Part shown: piece by piece, positions 40,777 to 42,821 of the stretch
How the letters are laid out: each line of letters begins with the position of its first letter
Numbering within the stretch: the first letter of the stretch is position 1
DNA from: Marinobacterium profundum
GTDB lineage: Bacteria; Pseudomonadota; Gammaproteobacteria; Pseudomonadales; Balneatricaceae
NCBI RefSeq assembly: GCF_001528745.1
Contig: NZ_BCNS01000101.1
Span: 1-42,821 of the forward strand
DNA: 42,821 bases
Direction: 5' to 3'
The notes under the pieces: model-generated
Told to the model about the DNA's origin: nothing
The model's input: only the letters and a program-made list of their open reading frames with translations
Database searches by the model: none
Position numbers and translations under genes: made by a program

Positions 40777-42696
40777 ATGATTCAGATATCCCAGCTTAAC
40801 CTCCAGCGCGGCATTCAGCGTCTGCTGCACCAGGCCAACCTGACCATCCATCATGGATGGAAAACCGGCATCATCGGCGCCAATGGCGTCGGTAAGTCAA
40901 GCCTGTTCAAACTGATCCTGGGCGAGCTGCAGCCGGATTCCGGTGACCTGCAAATCGCCGGCAACCTGACCATCTCACACATGGCGCAGGAGGTCACGTC
41001 GGTTGAGCGCCTCGTACTCGACTATGTACTGGATGGCGATGCGCAGCTGCGTCAGGTAGAGCGGGAGATAGCGGCGGCTGAAGCCGACCAGCAACACCAT
41101 CACCTGGGTGAGCTCCACGCCAGACTCGACAGTATCGACGGCTACAGCGCCGAAGCTCGGGCGCACCTGTTGCTGAATGGCCTGGGCTTTATGCCAGGCG
41201 ACGCCAGCCGCCCTGTGGGGGATCTGTCAGGCGGCTGGCGTATCCGTCTCAACCTGGCCCAGGCACTGATGTGCCGTTCCGACATACTGCTGCTTGATGA
41301 GCCTACAAACCACCTGGATCTGGATGCCACCCTCTGGCTGGAACAGTGGCTGCGCCAGTATCCCGGCACCCTGCTGCTGGTATCCCATGACCGCGACTTT
41401 ATCGACAATGTGGTCAGTCATATAGTGCATATGCATAACGAGCAGCTGGACCTGTACAAGGGTAACTACAGCGCCTTTGAACGCATGCGTGCCGAGCGCC
41501 TGGCACAGCAGGACGCTCAGTTCCAGAAGCAGCAACAACGCGTATCCGAAATCGAGAGTTTTGTACGCCGCTTCCGTGCCAAGGCCACCAAGGCCAAACA
41601 GGCCCAGAGCCGCCTGAAAGAACTCGAGCGCATGGAGCTGATAGCACCGGCCCATGTGGATAGCCCGTTCAGCTTCCGCTTTACCCCGGCAGACAAGGTG
41701 TCCAACCCCTTGCTGACACTGCACAAGGCCGACTGCGGTTATGCCGGCAAACCGATCATGCAGCAGCTTAACCTGTCACTGGCACCCGGCGCCCGCATTG
41801 GCCTGCTGGGCCCCAACGGCGCCGGCAAGTCGACCCTGATCAAAACCCTGGTGGGCGACCTGCCCCTGCTCAGCGGCGAGCAGCGCGGCGGCGAGCACCT
41901 CAAGGTCGGCTACTTTGCCCAGCATCAGCTCGAAGCACTGGACCTGGAAGCGTCGCCGCTGCTGCATATCAAACGCCTCTCCCCCAAATCGAGCGAGCAG
42001 CAGGTACGTGACTTTCTTGGCAGCTTCGGTTTCTTCGGCGACGACGCCATGGAGCCGGTCAAGCGTTTCTCCGGCGGCGAAAAAGCCCGTGTGGCACTGG
42101 CGCTGATCGCCTGGGAAAGACCCAACCTGCTGCTGATGGATGAGCCCACCAACCATCTGGATCTGGAGGTTCGCCACGCCCTTACCCTGGCGCTGCAGAC
42201 ATTCGAAGGCGCGCTGATTCTGGTGTCCCATGACAGGCACCTGCTGCGCAATACTGTGGATGAATTCTGGCTAGTGGCTGACGGTAAGGCTCAGCCGTTC
42301 GATGGCGACCTTGACGACTACCACAGCTGGCTGGGGGATCGCCGTCGTCAGGCGCCCGTCGAGGTTGAGAAAACAGATCTTAGCCGCGGCAACAGCGCCG
42401 CCGATCGCAAGGAGCAAAAGCGCCTGGAGGCACAGAACCGGGCCAAGCTGAGACCCCTGCGCCAGCACATCGAGAAGCTGGAACAGCAGCTCGAAAAGTG
42501 CAGTTCGCAACTGAGCGACATTGAAGCCCAGCTGGGTGACAGCGAGATCTATCAGGACGCCAACAAGGAAAAACTCAAAACCCTGCTGGGTCAGCAGGCC
42601 GACCTGACACGCAAGTCACAGCAGATTGAATCCGAATGGCTGGAGCAGCAGGAAGCCCTAGAAGCACTGGAGCAGAGCCTGGAGGCGAGCGACTAG
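40777..42696 (+). CDS. yheS: ABC-F ATPase YheS
   Basis: The 639-residue product from the ATG at 40777 compares with 637 in E. coli YheS and is similar throughout. The first ABC domain has GANGVGKSS at 34-42, the signature DLSGGW and LLLDEPTNHLDLD. The linker contains FRAKATKAKQAQSRLKELERME, the P-site tRNA interaction motif region. The second ABC domain has GPNGAGKST, FSGGEKAR and LLMDEPTNHLDLE. A C-terminal coiled coil (about 555-635) is rich in Gln, Glu and Lys. There are no membrane spans, as expected for ABC-F translation factors that act in the ribosomal E site. A TTG at 40759 would add six residues and is less likely. Confidence 0.95.
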   Translation: MIQISQLNLQRGIQRLLHQANLTIHHGWKTGIIGANGVGKSSLFKLILGELQPDSGDLQIAGNLTISHMAQEVTSVERLVLDYVLDGDAQLRQVEREIAAAEADQQHHHLGELHARLDSIDGYSAEARAHLLLNGLGFMPGDASRPVGDLSGGWRIRLNLAQALMCRSDILLLDEPTNHLDLDATLWLEQWLRQYPGTLLLVSHDRDFIDNVVSHIVHMHNEQLDLYKGNYSAFERMRAERLAQQDAQFQKQQQRVSEIESFVRRFRAKATKAKQAQSRLKELERMELIAPAHVDSPFSFRFTPADKVSNPLLTLHKADCGYAGKPIMQQLNLSLAPGARIGLLGPNGAGKSTLIKTLVGDLPLLSGEQRGGEHLKVGYFAQHQLEALDLEASPLLHIKRLSPKSSEQQVRDFLGSFGFFGDDAMEPVKRFSGGEKARVALALIAWERPNLLLMDEPTNHLDLEVRHALTLALQTFEGALILVSHDRHLLRNTVDEFWLVADGKAQPFDGDLDDYHSWLGDRRRQAPVEVEKTDLSRGNSAADRKEQKRLEAQNRAKLRPLRQHIEKLEQQLEKCSSQLSDIEAQLGDSEIYQDANKEKLKTLLGQQADLTRKSQQIESEWLEQQEALEALEQSLEASD

Positions 42697-42821
42697 GAGG
42701 CTGTCCGAGAATGCTAGCCGTAGCGAGAGCCGACTGATTTGAGCGGGTTTTTGCGGTGTTTTAAGGCGAATAGTGGTTCTATTTAACACAAAACAGCACA
42801 AAAAACAGCCAAACTAAGGTG
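42697..42821. repeat. Dispersed extragenic repeat, right copy, at the window end
   Basis: Bases 42768-42799 match 7-38 at 28 of 32 positions in the same orientation, with the AATAG-TGGTT-CTATT dyad and the A-rich tail. The preceding 70 bases, starting GGCTGTCCGAGAATGC, look like part of the same element but have no counterpart because the left copy is cut by the window start. No transposase or coding sequence is visible. Confidence 0.6.

Noticed and set aside
1-42821. Genomic island, prophage or defence system
   Set aside because: Gene content is housekeeping with order conserved in relatives; no integrase, phage structural, restriction or toxin genes and no obvious change in base composition.

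Overview
The window is ordinary, densely coded chromosome of a gammaproteobacterium, about 30 protein genes in 42.8 kb at roughly 58% GC by eye. No rRNA, tRNA, phage, insertion sequence or CRISPR array is visible. Several gene blocks match known Pseudomonas order (ubiD-reductase / rho / trxA / ppx; tex-gshA; algQ(rsd) / FKBP isomerase / TIGR02444 protein / ABC-F ATPase). Others match E. coli order (nudE / yrfG-hslR-hslO / pckA; tesA / ybbA-ybbP). This mixture, a TRAP dicarboxylate uptake system and a pair of PHA phasins suggest a marine, Oceanospirillales-like bacterium (Marinobacterium or Neptuniibacter type). That placement is inference; no 16S gene is present.

Layout. 1-4.4 kb: a PhnD-like periplasmic binding protein and a large hybrid histidine kinase, probably one sensing unit. 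4.8-7.3 kb: ubiD and a ferredoxin-type flavin reductase. 7.4-11 kb: rho, trxA and divergent ppx. 11.1-15.7 kb: pckA, hslO, hslR, yrfG and divergent nudE (gluconeogenesis, heat and redox protein repair, nucleotide housekeeping). 15.8-20.6 kb: sodB, tesA, and the ybbA-ybbP export ATPase and permease, followed by a 41-residue membrane peptide. 20.6-23.5 kb: a MerR-family regulator, rpiA, ilvA. 23.5-24.6 kb: two paralogous phasin genes, each with one promoter framed by two TTGTGCA-N-TGCACAA palindromes. 24.6-25.1 kb: an unknown membrane protein. 25.3-32.9 kb: a complete dctB-dctD / dctPQM locus with a sigma-54 promoter and two activator-like sites. 33.1-37.1 kb: tex and gshA. 37.2-42.7 kb: a secreted FliL-like protein, rsd/algQ with a WD40 lipoprotein, an FKBP isomerase, a TIGR02444 protein and the ABC-F ATPase YheS.

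How the parts connect. DctB senses C4-dicarboxylates and activates DctD, which with sigma-54 should drive dctPQM; stable hairpins between dctP and dctQ probably raise the binding protein above the permease. The twin phasin promoters look like one small regulon under a repressor encoded outside the window. The most interesting items are this twin operator architecture, the dct control region, the binding-protein/kinase pair with a degenerate receiver, the small membrane peptide upstream of a CueR-like MerR protein, and a short direct repeat found at both ends of the window.
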